DNA of 14,990 nucleotides from CAYQLT01 sp964418425. Lineage in GTDB: Bacteria > Bacillota > Limnochordia > Limnochordales > Geochordaceae. This document shows positions 1-7,930 of this stretch, piece after piece. Below the pieces are notes generated by a model. It was not told the DNA's origin, searched no databases, and saw only the letters and a list, made by a program, of their open reading frames with translations. The translations under genes were made by a program, and so were the position numbers. Within the stretch, counting starts at the first letter, position 1. Every line of letters begins with the position of its first letter. The stretch covers positions 1 to 14,990 of the forward strand of contig CAYQLT010000060.1 of assembly GCA_964418425.1 (NCBI GenBank), read 5' to 3'.

Positions 1-1175
1 CTGGCGCGAAAGGCGGCCAGCGGCTCGGGCGGCACACCCATCTCCGCCCGCACCCGAACCAGAAGCGGCGTGACGTCTCGCCGAAACGCCCGCAACAGCT
101 CCTCCTCCGCCGCCACCACATCCCCCGCCTCTTGCGCCTGGCGCAGCCGAACCCGATTCACCAGGAGGGCCTTCGCGTAGGCCTCCTGGAGGTTGAGAAC
201 GGACTGGATGGTTGCCTCCACCTTCGGCTTGGTGTTGTGGCTCTGGTCGATCATGTAGGCGACGTCGATGGATCCGCCCGCCCGCTCCTCGGCGGCGACC
301 AGCTCGTTGTAAATCAGGAAAAGCTCGTAGGGGTTGATCGAGCCCGTGGTGAGGTCGTCGTCGGCGTATTTGCGCGCGTTGAAGTGAAAGCCGCCCAGGC
401 GCCCCTCGTCCAGCAGCGTGGCCACGATCTGCTCGACGTTGACACCCTGCGCGTGGTGACCCAGGTCGACCAGCACCAGGGCCTGAGAGCCCAGCTTTTG
501 GGCCAGGAGCATGGCCGCGCCCCAGTCGGGGATGTCCGTGGCGTAAAACGCCGGCTCGAACAGCTTGTATTCGATGAGGAGGCGCATGGAAGCTTTCAGG
601 TGGCCGTAGATCTCGGCCAGGCTCTCCTGCAGCCTGCGCCGGCGCGCCACGAAGTCGTCCTGGCCCGGGTAGTCGGTTCCGTCAGCCAGCCACAGGCTCA
701 GGTCCCGGGAGCCCGTCTGGCCCATGATGGCAATGCATTCAAGAACATGCTCGATGGCCCGCCGGCGAACCGAGGGGTCGGGATGTGCCAGGCTGCCGAA
801 CCGGTAGGCGTCATCTTGAAACAGGTTGGGATTGACCGCCCCGATCCGAAGCCCCAGGCTCTCGGCCTTCTGCCGGAGCGCGGCATAGTCGTCCACCCGG
901 TCCCACGGGATGTGGATGGCCACGCTTCGGGCGATCCCGGTGAAGCGCAGCACCTGTGCGGCGTCTTCAAGTTTTTCAAACGGCGTGCGGGCTGCCCCCG
1001 GCTGATGGAAGACTTTGAACCGGGTGCCGCTGTCCGCATACCCCCAGGAGGGTGTCTCCACGTGCTGGCGAAGCAGCCGTTGCCGGGCGACGTCAAGGTC
1101 CACGCCCGCCAGGGCCAGCTCTTCCTCCAGCAATCGGTATCGCTCCGCCCAGTACCGTTCGTTCGCCTCGGCCAT
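1..1175 (-). CDS. rhaA: L-rhamnose isomerase, RhaI/gram-positive type (3' end outside window)
   Basis: Cytoplasmic aldose-ketose isomerase converting L-rhamnose to L-rhamnulose, the first step of rhamnose breakdown. The minus frame is open from ATG 1175 to the left edge: 391 residues without a stop, with roughly 20-30 C-terminal residues missing. It matches the TIM-barrel RhaI family of Bacillus and Pseudomonas stutzeri rather than E. coli RhaA. Visible motifs: EYKLFEPAFY (202-211), VDLGHH (236-241), GGFHFNARKYADDD (261-274), MIDQSHN (308-314). The expected metal and catalytic residues E202, K204, D237, H240, H264, D272 and D310 keep the same mutual spacing as the ligand set I recall for the P. 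stutzeri enzyme. An AGGGGGGAG ribosome site lies about 5 nt before the ATG. It is the last visible gene of the minus-strand rhamnose operon, 121 bp behind rhamnulokinase. Broad aldose specificity is known in this family, so other rare sugars may also be substrates. Confidence 0.93.
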   Translation of the reverse strand, partial: MAEANERYWAERYRLLEEELALAGVDLDVARQRLLRQHVETPSWGYADSGTRFKVFHQPGAARTPFEKLEDAAQVLRFTGIARSVAIHIPWDRVDDYAALRQKAESLGLRIGAVNPNLFQDDAYRFGSLAHPDPSVRRRAIEHVLECIAIMGQTGSRDLSLWLADGTDYPGQDDFVARRRRLQESLAEIYGHLKASMRLLIEYKLFEPAFYATDIPDWGAAMLLAQKLGSQALVLVDLGHHAQGVNVEQIVATLLDEGRLGGFHFNARKYADDDLTTGSINPYELFLIYNELVAAEERAGGSIDVAYMIDQSHNTKPKVEATIQSVLNLQEAYAKALLVNRVRLRQAQEAGDVVAAEEELLRAFRRDVTPLLVRVRAEMGVPPEPLAAFRA

Positions 1176-1195
1176 GCTCGCTCCCCCCCTCTCGC

Positions 1196-1227
1196 ATCCC
1201 GGCAGGCACGGAGTCCTGCCCCGGGAT
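1196..1227 (-). other. Intercistronic stem-loop between rhaB and rhaA
   Basis: ATCCCGG-CAGG (1196-1206) can pair with CCTG-CC-CCGGGAT (1215-1227), giving an 11-bp stem with a two-base bulge and an 8-base loop. It lies in the 121-bp gap between the kinase stop and the isomerase ribosome site. There is no T-run on the transcribed (minus) strand, so it is not a standard terminator. It could stabilise or process the operon mRNA, as intercistronic hairpins sometimes do; that role is inference. Confidence 0.35.
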
Positions 1228-1296
1228 CCGGTCTGCTCCCGCCTGGTGGCGGCCGCCTTCCCGGGCCGCAGGGGCGTCTCCCCGGGCCCTGCCGCG

Positions 1297-2990
1297 TTAG
1301 CGGGCACCGTCCCCGGGGCCCGGCTGCGCTGCCGCCACGACGTGAACGTTGAAAAACCGATAGGCCTCTTCCCAGGCGTCCTCCCGACGGGGCTCGTAGA
1401 GCCGTGTCGCAAACGAGTCGCGCACCACGCTCCGAAGCTCCTCCAGCCCGCCCACTTCCCCCAGCGCGTGCGCCTGCAGCAGAACGTTGCCGGCCGCGGT
1501 GGCCTCAGCCGGCCCGGCGATCACCGGGCGCCCGCTGCAGTCGGCAGTCAACTGGCACAACAGCTCATTGCGGGATCCGCCGCCCACCACGTGAATGCGG
1601 TCGACCCGCAGGCAGGCCACCTCTTCGATCCGCTCGATCACCCACCGGTATTTCAGGGCCAGGCTCTCCAGGATGCAGCGAACCACCTCCCCCGGCTGCT
1701 CCGGAGCGGGCTGTTGGGTTCGCCGGCAAAACTCCCGGATGGCGCCCACCGGGTCGCCGGGACGCAGGAAGCGGGGTTCGTCGGGATCGATGAAGCAACG
1801 CCGCGGCGGGCCAGCCTCGGCAAGCCCCGTGAGTTCCTCGTAAGTGAACTCCTGCCCCTCCAGCGCCCACTGGCGGCGGCAGGCCTGAACCAGCCACAGC
1901 CCCATGACGTTTTTCAGAAGCCGAAAGGTGCCGAAGACGCCCCCCTCGTTGCTGAGGTTGGCCTCGTAGGCCGCGTCGGTGATGACGGGCCGGGGCACTT
2001 CCACCCCCACCAGCGACCAGGTGCCGGAACTGATGTACGCCCACGTGCCACTGCCCGGGCTTGCCGCCGAGGTGGCGGGAACCGCGGCCACCGCGCAGGC
2101 CGTGTCGTGACCCGCCGCGAAGGCGACCGCCGTCCCGGAAAGCCCCGTCCGGGAGGCGAGATCCTCCAGTATCCGGCCCGCCACGGTGCCCGGCTGAACA
2201 ACGGTGGCAAACAGGCTTTCCGGAAACCCAAAAGCGCCCAGGATGGGCCTTGACCAGCCTCCGGCCCGNNNNNNNNNNNNNNNNNNNNNNNNNNNNNNNN
2301 NNNNNNNNNNNNNNNNNNNNNNNNNNNNNNNNNNNNNNNNNNNNNNNNNNNNNNNNNNNNNNNNNNNNGGCTTTCCGGAAACCCAAAAGCGCCCAGGATG
2401 GGCCTTGACCAGCCTCCGGCCCGAGGGTCGTAGAGCTGGGATGTGCTGGCGGAGGTGAACTCGTCGAAGCGTTCGCCGCTGAGCAGGTACGTAAAGGCGC
2501 CCGGCAGCATCAGGAGGTGACGGGCCGCCTGAAAGACGGCGGAACCCGATTCCTTGAGGGCCACCAACTGAAAGAGGGTATTGATGGGAATGCGCTGGAT
2601 CGCGGTCAGCTCGAAGAGCATGCGTGGAGCCATGACCGAAAACGCCCGCTGCATCACCTGCTCGCTGGCAAGTCCCCGGTAGTGGTAAGGATTTCCGAGA
2701 AGCTCGCCGGAGTCGGCGAAGAGCGCGAAATCCACGCCCCACGTATCCACCGCCACGCTATCCAGCGGCCTGCCCACAGCCTTTCGAGCGGCCGCCAGCC
2801 CCCGCTCCAGCTCCAGCCAGAGCCGAAGGAAATCCCAGTGAAGCCGGCTTCCCAGCTGCACCGGCTCGTTGGGGAACCGATGCACCTCTTGCAGGGCGAG
2901 CCTGCGGCCGTCGAAGCGGCCCAACACGACGCGGCCGCTCTCGGCCCCCAGGTCCGCTGCCGCCAGATTCAGCGGCGACCGCCCGCTCAT
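1297..2990 (-). CDS. rhaB: L-rhamnulokinase (single gene interrupted only by an assembly gap)
   Basis: Cytoplasmic FGGY-family kinase making L-rhamnulose-1-phosphate from L-rhamnulose and ATP. As given, the gene contains 100 Ns (2269-2368) flanked by two identical 55-bp copies, and the two halves are in different frames. Removing the Ns and one copy (155 bp) leaves 1539 nt, exactly 513 codons: 512 residues plus TAA at 1297-1299. The restored protein has the N-terminal phosphate-binding AADLGAESGRV (10-21), VDTWGVD (81-87), the catalytic-base motif GHDT (242-245, D244), the ATP-site strand GTWAYISSGTWSL (263-275) and VVGGGSRNELL (416-426). Length is slightly above the usual ~490. The start ATG 2990 overlaps the aldolase stop (ATGA), so translation is probably coupled; the upstream GGCGGGGGCG is only a fair ribosome site. 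The frameshift is an assembly artefact, not a pseudogene. Confidence 0.93.
2214..2268. repeat. Left copy of 55-bp duplicated contig end
   Basis: This 55-bp segment is identical to 2369-2423 in the same orientation, with the 100-N spacer exactly between them. Both copies encode the same rhamnulokinase stretch (RAGGWSRPILGAFGFPES, minus strand). It is the terminal overlap of two contigs that were scaffolded but not merged, rather than a biological tandem repeat. Confidence 0.9.
2269..2368. other. Assembly gap of exactly 100 N
   Basis: A run of exactly 100 Ns, the conventional placeholder for a gap of unknown size. Because the flanks overlap by 55 bp and the kinase reading frame closes perfectly when they are merged, the true gap is negative (-55 bp). 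No sequence is likely to be missing. Confidence 0.95.
2369..2423. repeat. Right copy of 55-bp duplicated contig end
   Basis: Identical to 2214-2268; see that entry. One of the two copies should be deleted together with the Ns to recover the rhaB reading frame. Confidence 0.9.
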
Positions 2991-5056
2991 CGCACATACG
3001 CCCCCGCCACGCCGCCATCCACCGTGAGGGTGCACCCCGTGGTGCGGGACGAGCGGCTGGAGGCGAAAAAGAGCACGGCCTCGGCCACGTCCTCCGGCCG
3101 CACGTTGACCTTCAAAGCCGTGCGCTGGCGGTAATACTCGGGAAGCTCTTCGGGCCGGATGCCGTAGGTGGCGGCCCGGGCCTGGCGCCACTCCGACGAC
3201 CAGATCCGGGAGCCCTCCAGGACCGCGTCCGGGGCCACACAGTTGACCCGGATTCCGTAAAGCCCTCCCTCTTCCGCCAAAGAGCGAGCCAGGTGCTGTT
3301 CGGCGGCCTTGGCCGCGTTATAGGCCGCTGCGTGCTTGGTAGCCAGGATGCCGTTCTTGGAGGTTACGAAGACCACGCTGCCGCCTATGCCCTGCTGCTT
3401 GAAGACCCGGAAGGCCTCTCGCGCGACCAGGAAGTAGCCCCTGGCCAGCACCGCGAAAACCCGCTCCCAATCGGCCAGGCCGGTCTGCTCGATGGAGGCC
3501 GAGAAGGCGATTCCGGCCGAGGCCACCACGCTGTCAATGCCGCCAAAGGCCAGCGCGGCTGCCTCAAACACCCTGCGCACGGCCTGCTCGTCCGTCACGT
3601 CCGCCTGCTCCCACACGATGCGGTCTTCGCCGTAGCTCTCTCGCAGGGCGCCGGCCACCTTCTCCAGCCCATCGGCGTCGATATCGGTCAAGAGCAGGTG
3701 CGCGCCCTCCCGGGCGAACGCGTCGGCCACGGCCCGGCCGATCCCGCCTGCCGCCCCCGTCACCACCGCCACGTGCCGGGAAAACTCCCTCTCCGGCGGA
3801 GCGAGGGTGAGCTTGTAAAGTTCCAGCGGCCAGTACTCGATGGCGTACGCCTGCTCCGGCGAAAGCGACACGAAGCGCCCCAGCGCCGAAGCCCCCCGCA
3901 TGGTCTCGATGGCCCGGTGGTAAAGGCCGGCCGCCTGCCGGGCCTCGTGCTTGTCCTTGCCCGTGGACACCAGCCCCACCCCGGGGATGAGGAGAATCCG
4001 CGGGTACGGATCCCCCTCGGGATCCTCGGGCCGGCGATAGCGCCCCTGATACTGCTGGTAACTCTCCTTGTAAGCCTGCAGGCAGCGCCGCAGCCGCTCC
4101 TCCAGCGCCTGCTCGCTTTCTCCGTCCGGATCGAAGTCCACCCACAGGGGCAGGTGCTTGGTGTGAACGAGGTGGTCGGGGCACGCCGAACCCACGTGGG
4201 CAAGCTCTTTGCCGCCGGCAGAACCCACGAATTCGAGCACCGGGGCAGAGTCGTCATGGTGCAAGATCACTCTCCGGCGCTCGCTCGTGATGCCCCGAAC
4301 CAGCGGCAGGATGCGCGCAAGAAGCCGCCGACGGCGCTGGGGCTCCATCGCCCGGACCGACACGCCGCCGAAGGCCGGGCGGGAGCCCAACTGCTCCCGG
4401 ATGAACGCGTAGGCGTCGTTGATGACCGCCAGGGTCGTGGCGTACGCCTCCTTGTGCGTCCTTCCCCAGGTGACAAGCCCGTGGCGGGCCAGGAAAACCC
4501 CCTGCAGGTTCGGGCCGCCCTCCCGCACCGCCCGCAGCACCGCCTTGGCCAGCGAAAAGCCCGGCCGCTGGTACTCCACCCAGGCGATCCGCTCTCCGAA
4601 CACCTGCTTCGTGAGCTGTTCGCCCTGCTCCACGTTGCAAAAGGCCAGGACCGCGTCCGGATGGGTGTGATCCACGTGGGGGTAGGGGATGAAGGCGTGC
4701 ATGAGGGTCTCGATGGAAGGCCGGGGCGCCCCCGGCTTCAGCACGCAACGGCCCAGGTACTCCACCATCTCCTCGTCGGTCATGGCCTCCCGCTGCTCCA
4801 AGAGCAGCAGATCATCCAGCCTCAACGGGACAAACCCGTCTTCACCGATGGTGAGCAGGTCGGAGCCGCTCCCCTTCACCCAAAGGACGGTGAGGGGTCG
4901 CCCGGCCACGTCCGTACCGGGTAGCTTGGAAGAGGTGTTGCCGCCCTTCCAGTTGACCACCGCCCGATCCGCCGCCAGCAACCGGGAGCGGTACACCAGC
5001 TGCCCCAGCGGCCCCAGCGCAGCGGCGGCCGCATCATCCCAACGATTGGCAATCAT
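2987..5056 (-). CDS. rhaD: Bifunctional rhamnulose-1-phosphate aldolase / short-chain dehydrogenase
   Basis: A 689-residue fusion of the RhaD-aldolase/alcohol-dehydrogenase type (B. subtilis YuxG family). The N-terminal class II aldolase (about 1-420) should split L-rhamnulose-1-phosphate into DHAP and L-lactaldehyde. It shows the substrate loop NWKGGNTS (35-42), a metal site around E117, H128, H130 and H132 (PHVDHTHPD) and RHGLVTWG (191-198). The C-terminal SDR domain (about 428-689) has the dinucleotide motif TGAAGGIG (433-440), an acidic residue D458 suggesting NAD(H) preference, S566, and the catalytic YNAAK (Y579, K583). It probably oxidises or reduces lactaldehyde. Start ATG 5056 gives the N-terminus typical of the family; the nearby GGGGA is tight against the ATG and GGGAAG lies 13 nt upstream, so the ribosome site is unremarkable. 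It is the first gene of the operon, overlaps rhaB by ATGA and diverges from the regulator. Confidence 0.95.
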   Translation of the reverse strand: MIANRWDDAAAAALGPLGQLVYRSRLLAADRAVVNWKGGNTSSKLPGTDVAGRPLTVLWVKGSGSDLLTIGEDGFVPLRLDDLLLLEQREAMTDEEMVEYLGRCVLKPGAPRPSIETLMHAFIPYPHVDHTHPDAVLAFCNVEQGEQLTKQVFGERIAWVEYQRPGFSLAKAVLRAVREGGPNLQGVFLARHGLVTWGRTHKEAYATTLAVINDAYAFIREQLGSRPAFGGVSVRAMEPQRRRRLLARILPLVRGITSERRRVILHHDDSAPVLEFVGSAGGKELAHVGSACPDHLVHTKHLPLWVDFDPDGESEQALEERLRRCLQAYKESYQQYQGRYRRPEDPEGDPYPRILLIPGVGLVSTGKDKHEARQAAGLYHRAIETMRGASALGRFVSLSPEQAYAIEYWPLELYKLTLAPPEREFSRHVAVVTGAAGGIGRAVADAFAREGAHLLLTDIDADGLEKVAGALRESYGEDRIVWEQADVTDEQAVRRVFEAAALAFGGIDSVVASAGIAFSASIEQTGLADWERVFAVLARGYFLVAREAFRVFKQQGIGGSVVFVTSKNGILATKHAAAYNAAKAAEQHLARSLAEEGGLYGIRVNCVAPDAVLEGSRIWSSEWRQARAATYGIRPEELPEYYRQRTALKVNVRPEDVAEAVLFFASSRSSRTTGCTLTVDGGVAGAYVR

Positions 5057-5288
5057 TCCCCGACATCGCTTCCCGTGGGTTTGTGAACGATGTTGCGAGC
5101 ATCCTGGCCCCGTTGTGACCGGTATTGCGGCTATCCAGGCATCTCTTGAGGGATATGTTCGGTCTCCTCCGGTCGATTCCTCCTGAACCGGTCACAATCT
5201 CGGGAGGAATCCACGCAAACCGACACGAACACCCTTGCGGCACAAGACGCAGGCCCACTCTGCACAGCCGTTTAGGACAGGGGGAACC
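5057..5288. promoter_or_regulatory. Divergent control region between the rha operon and its DeoR regulator
   Basis: This 232-bp spacer must hold both promoters. The sequence shows three copies of one motif: TTGTGAACGATGTTGCG (5081-5097), TTGTGACCGGTATTGCG (5113-5129; same orientation, 14 of 17 matching, 32 bp apart, about three helical turns) and ACCGGTCACAA (5187-5197), which is the exact inverse complement of 5113-5123 at a 74-bp centre distance, about seven turns. Phased repeats between a DeoR-type regulator and its likely target operon are what looping operators look like. I could not pick convincing -35/-10 boxes on either strand. The regulator's ribosome site is GGACAGGGGG, just before ATG 5289. 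Confidence 0.6.
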
Positions 5289-6158
5289 ATGGAAAGGACG
5301 GCTCTTCCCGACAAGCTCCCGCAGCCTCCCGGCCCGCCAACGCCCGGACGGGACGGGCCCAACAGCCCGAGCTCCGGCAAGAACCGGCCCATCCTGGCGC
5401 CGGAGCGGCGTAACCTCATCCGCCGGCTTTTGCTGCAGGACGGCGCGGTGCGGGTGAGCGACCTGGCTCCGTCCCTGGGCGTCTCCGAGGAGACCGTGCG
5501 CCGGGACCTGGAGTATCTCGAGCAAACGGGGGTGGCCCGCCGCACGTACGGGGGTGCGGTCGCCACCCAACCGGCCTCCCCCGAGCTGCCCTTCGCCCGC
5601 CGCCAGATGGAGCGGCGGGATCAGAAGGAGAAGATCGCCAAAGCCGCCCTGCAGCTCATCCGGGAAGGCGACAACGTGGGCATGGATGCCAGCACCACCG
5701 TCCTGCAGATGGCCCTCTCGTGGCCGGAGGGGCTGCGGGCGACGGTTCTGACCAACTCCATCCCCATCGCCATGGAGCTGGGCAAGCACCCCACCGTCAC
5801 CGTGGTGGCCACCGGCGGGATCGTGCGGGAGGCGGCCTGGTCGTTCGTGGGGCCGCTGGCCGAACGGGCCATCGCCACCTACCGCCTCGACAAGCTGTTC
5901 ATGTCCTGCCGGGGCTTTACCGTGGAACGGGGGCCCACGGAATCCAACGAGCTCGAGGTTCAGGTGAAACGGCGGATGGCGGAGGTGGCCGACCGGGTGA
6001 TGGTGCTGGCGGACAGCTCCAAGCTGGGCGCGCCGGGGTTCGTCAGCATCATCCCGGTCTCGGCCGTGCACACCCTCATCACCGATGCCGATGCGGACCC
6101 CGCACTGTTGGACCGTCTGCGCAAGGCGGGCATCCACGTCATCGTGGCCGACTCGTAG
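5289..6158 (+). CDS. DeoR/GlpR-family transcriptional regulator of the rhamnose operon
   Basis: A 289-residue DeoR-family repressor-type protein. The N-terminal winged helix-turn-helix spans about 40-92: ALAPERRNLI-like entry, VSDLAPSLGVSEETVRRDLEYLE (56-78) and the family RTYGGAV turn (85-91). The C-terminal sugar-phosphate sensor of isomerase-like fold follows, with DASTTV (133-138), LTNS (154-157), ATGG (174-177) and ADSSK (241-245). The effector is probably a phosphorylated rhamnose intermediate (inference from family and neighbours). ATG 5289 is chosen because a GGACAGGGGG ribosome site precedes it; an in-frame TTG at 5235 lacks one. The first ~35 residues are proline-rich and absent from typical ~250-residue DeoR proteins, so they are likely a disordered tail. 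It is transcribed away from rhaD, with likely operators between the two. Confidence 0.9.
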   Translation: MERTALPDKLPQPPGPPTPGRDGPNSPSSGKNRPILAPERRNLIRRLLLQDGAVRVSDLAPSLGVSEETVRRDLEYLEQTGVARRTYGGAVATQPASPELPFARRQMERRDQKEKIAKAALQLIREGDNVGMDASTTVLQMALSWPEGLRATVLTNSIPIAMELGKHPTVTVVATGGIVREAAWSFVGPLAERAIATYRLDKLFMSCRGFTVERGPTESNELEVQVKRRMAEVADRVMVLADSSKLGAPGFVSIIPVSAVHTLITDADADPALLDRLRKAGIHVIVADS

Positions 6159-6255
6159 GGGTTGGCGGCCTGTCGCCTGCAGCGGCCAGTCGGCATCCAG
6201 CGGCCCCGCCAGGGCGCCCAGGAAGTCGCCGCTCCCAACCCGAACCTTCTAGCCG

Positions 6256-6274
6256 GGCCCTGCGGCCAAGGGCC
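6256..6274 (+). other. Short GC-rich hairpin behind the DeoR gene
   Basis: GGCCCT (6256-6261) and AGGGCC (6269-6274) form a 6-bp stem with a 7-base loop, about 100 bp after the regulator stop. No T-run follows, so terminator function is doubtful. The rest of the 161-bp spacer 6159-6319 shows nothing else clear. Confidence 0.2.
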
Positions 6275-6319
6275 GACGAAAGCACGCCGGGGGGCACAGA
6301 CGAAGGCAGGCCAGCAGGC

Positions 6320-7669
6320 ATGCAGATCAGGGCAGAAGGGACAGGCGAGGGGACAGAGCAGGTACGGCGGCCGGGTTTGCTCGCCCGGGTGCTGGGCCTG
6401 GCGGTCCTTCTCGTGTTGGCTTTCTCTGCGGCGCAGGCGGCCGGGCAAAGCGGGGCCCCGGATACGTCGGAGGGTTCAGGCGCCCAGAGCGAGCCGTTGC
6501 CGCCCGTGCGCGCCGACGCGATCATCGTGGAGCCCTCCCCGCCGGGTATGACGGCCCGCATCTGGACCCCTCGCCGCCGCTACCGCCCGGGGGATCTTCT
6601 GGAGATCAGTCTGTTCGTGAGCCTGCCGGCGTACGTGTACGTCTACAACCTGGATTCCGCCGGAAACGTTCGGCTGCTGTTCCCCAATCGGTTTGACACG
6701 AACAACCGCCTGCCCGCAGGCGAACATACCCTTCCACGGCGAGGTTACCGCTTTCGAATCGGCGGCCCCGGCGGGCCGGAGTACCTGCAGCTTGTGGCGA
6801 CCTCCCGGCCGCTTCGGCTGGTGGGGCCTTCCGCCTTTCTTTTTTCCCCGTTTCCGCGGCTTGACGGAACCCCCGCCGACGTCAAACGACGGGTGGAGGC
6901 CTCCCTCAAAGCCATGCCGGACGAGTGGGCCGTCGCCTGGACGGGCTTCTACGTGGTGCCTGCGCCGCCGAGCCCCCTTCGCCCGCCGGTCGTCTTTCCG
7001 CCACCCCCGGGCCCCGGCCCACCTCCCCCGCCTCCGGGCGGGCCACCCCCGGCCCCGGGAGGACCTCCGGGAGAGTCCGGCGGACCGGCCTACGACGGCA
7101 TGCCCCCGGGACCTGACGGCTCGCGCCCGCCCGTGCGCCCCACCGGGCCGCCCCAGGCCCGGCTGGGCCTGTCGGTGGGGGTGGACGGGCGCAACGTCTG
7201 GAGCGTAGGGCTGGAGGGCGGAGGCAACACCCTGGTGGTGGGGGGTTCGGTGCGTTTCACCGGCGACCCCTTCCACCCCCAAGACCAGGTGCGGGACCTC
7301 AGGCAGCCGACGGATGTCCGTCCAAACGGCCCCGAGTGGGAGCTGTTCCTCAAGCTCGGCCTCCCGCTCTCCCCGGAGCTTGCCCTCGAAACCAGCCTGG
7401 GCGCCGCCGTGCAACCCCGGGCCGAGGTTGAGCGCAGCACGCAGCTTGCACCCGACCCCGGGCCGGCTCAACGGCCGGGCCGGCCGCTGGACGCCACATC
7501 CGCCGCCCTGCAGAGGTCTGTGGAGGAATTCCAGCCCTGGCGCCCCCTGCCACCGGAAATTCACGTGACCTGGGGGGTTGGCATCCGCCTGGACGGGCAG
7601 CGCCTGTACGCCTCGGTGGGCTGGCACAACCGAAGGGGCATCATAGGGCTGATAGGCATGCGCCTGTGA
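6320..7669 (+). CDS. Secreted DUF4384 protein with proline-rich linker and putative C-terminal beta-barrel
   Basis: A 449-residue exported protein. Residues 19-41 are a hydrophobic signal segment ending in an Ala-rich cleavage site (AQA-AG near 40). Residues 81-165 match DUF4384: RRYRPGDLLEISLFVSLPAY, VYVYNLDSAGNVRLLFPNRF, LPAGE, then YRFRIGGPGGPEYLQLVATSRP. This domain is known from secreted or membrane-anchored proteins, sometimes linked to kinases or caspase-like proteins. Residues 214-280 are a Pro/Gly linker. From 281 on, about eight amphipathic beta segments are visible (281-290, 292-300, 303-313, 340-350, 354-364, 414-424, 427-436, 440-449), ending at the C-terminal L449. That pattern resembles a small outer-membrane barrel, though the last residue is Leu rather than Phe. 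The ATG 6320 start follows GAAGGCAGG, a modest ribosome site. It stands alone, followed by a strong hairpin. DUF4384 is confident; the barrel is inference. Confidence 0.85.
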   Translation: MQIRAEGTGEGTEQVRRPGLLARVLGLAVLLVLAFSAAQAAGQSGAPDTSEGSGAQSEPLPPVRADAIIVEPSPPGMTARIWTPRRRYRPGDLLEISLFVSLPAYVYVYNLDSAGNVRLLFPNRFDTNNRLPAGEHTLPRRGYRFRIGGPGGPEYLQLVATSRPLRLVGPSAFLFSPFPRLDGTPADVKRRVEASLKAMPDEWAVAWTGFYVVPAPPSPLRPPVVFPPPPGPGPPPPPPGGPPPAPGGPPGESGGPAYDGMPPGPDGSRPPVRPTGPPQARLGLSVGVDGRNVWSVGLEGGGNTLVVGGSVRFTGDPFHPQDQVRDLRQPTDVRPNGPEWELFLKLGLPLSPELALETSLGAAVQPRAEVERSTQLAPDPGPAQRPGRPLDATSAALQRSVEEFQPWRPLPPEIHVTWGVGIRLDGQRLYASVGWHNRRGIIGLIGMRL

Positions 7670-7681
7670 GGTGAAGCTGCC

Positions 7682-7720
7682 CCGGGCCGATAAGGTGACA
7701 CGCCCCCTTGTTCGGCCCGG
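7682..7720 (+). terminator. Strong hairpin 12 nt after the DUF4384 gene, candidate terminator
   Basis: CCGGGCCGA (7682-7690) and TCGGCCCGG (7712-7720) form a perfect 9-bp stem. Inside it AAGG (7692-7695) can pair with CCTT (7706-7709), extending the structure across a small internal loop. Position right behind the stop codon suggests transcription termination or 3'-end protection. No U-run follows (AAGCATCC), so it is not a textbook intrinsic terminator. The remaining spacer 7721-7914 shows nothing I can name. Confidence 0.5.
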
Positions 7721-7914
7721 AAGCATCCGAAAGCCAGCTGCTCGGGCGAGAGTCGGGCGGCTCCCCGCCCGCCAACCGCCAACCACCGACCCGCAGGCCC
7801 GGCCGACTGCCGCCGAACACCGGATCGCTCACAACCCCGGTTCCGAGCCAACAGGAGACCTCGGTCGGATCACCGGCCCGGGCAAGGGATGGCAGACTAC
7901 CATTGGGAAGCTTC

Positions 7915-7921
7915 AGGAGGT
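7915..7921 (+). promoter_or_regulatory. Perfect Shine-Dalgarno AGGAGGT deciding the GTG 7931 start
   Basis: AGGAGGT sits 9 nt before the in-frame GTG at 7931. The upstream in-frame ATG at 7889 has only AAGGG directly against it, too close to work. I therefore prefer GTG 7931. Confidence 0.55.
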
Positions 7922-7930
7922 GCGGGAACG

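Noticed and set aside
132..1352. 406-codon plus-strand open frame
   Set aside because: It is antisense to the rhamnose isomerase, whose active-site residues are all visible on the minus strand. It is a GC-driven shadow frame.
2214..2423. Biological tandem duplication inside rhamnulokinase
   Set aside because: The exact 100-N spacer and the perfect restoration of one family-length reading frame on merging indicate a scaffolding artefact.
3293..4924. 543-codon plus-strand open frame
   Set aside because: Antisense to the aldolase/dehydrogenase fusion, which has clear catalytic motifs. No protein family features on the plus strand.
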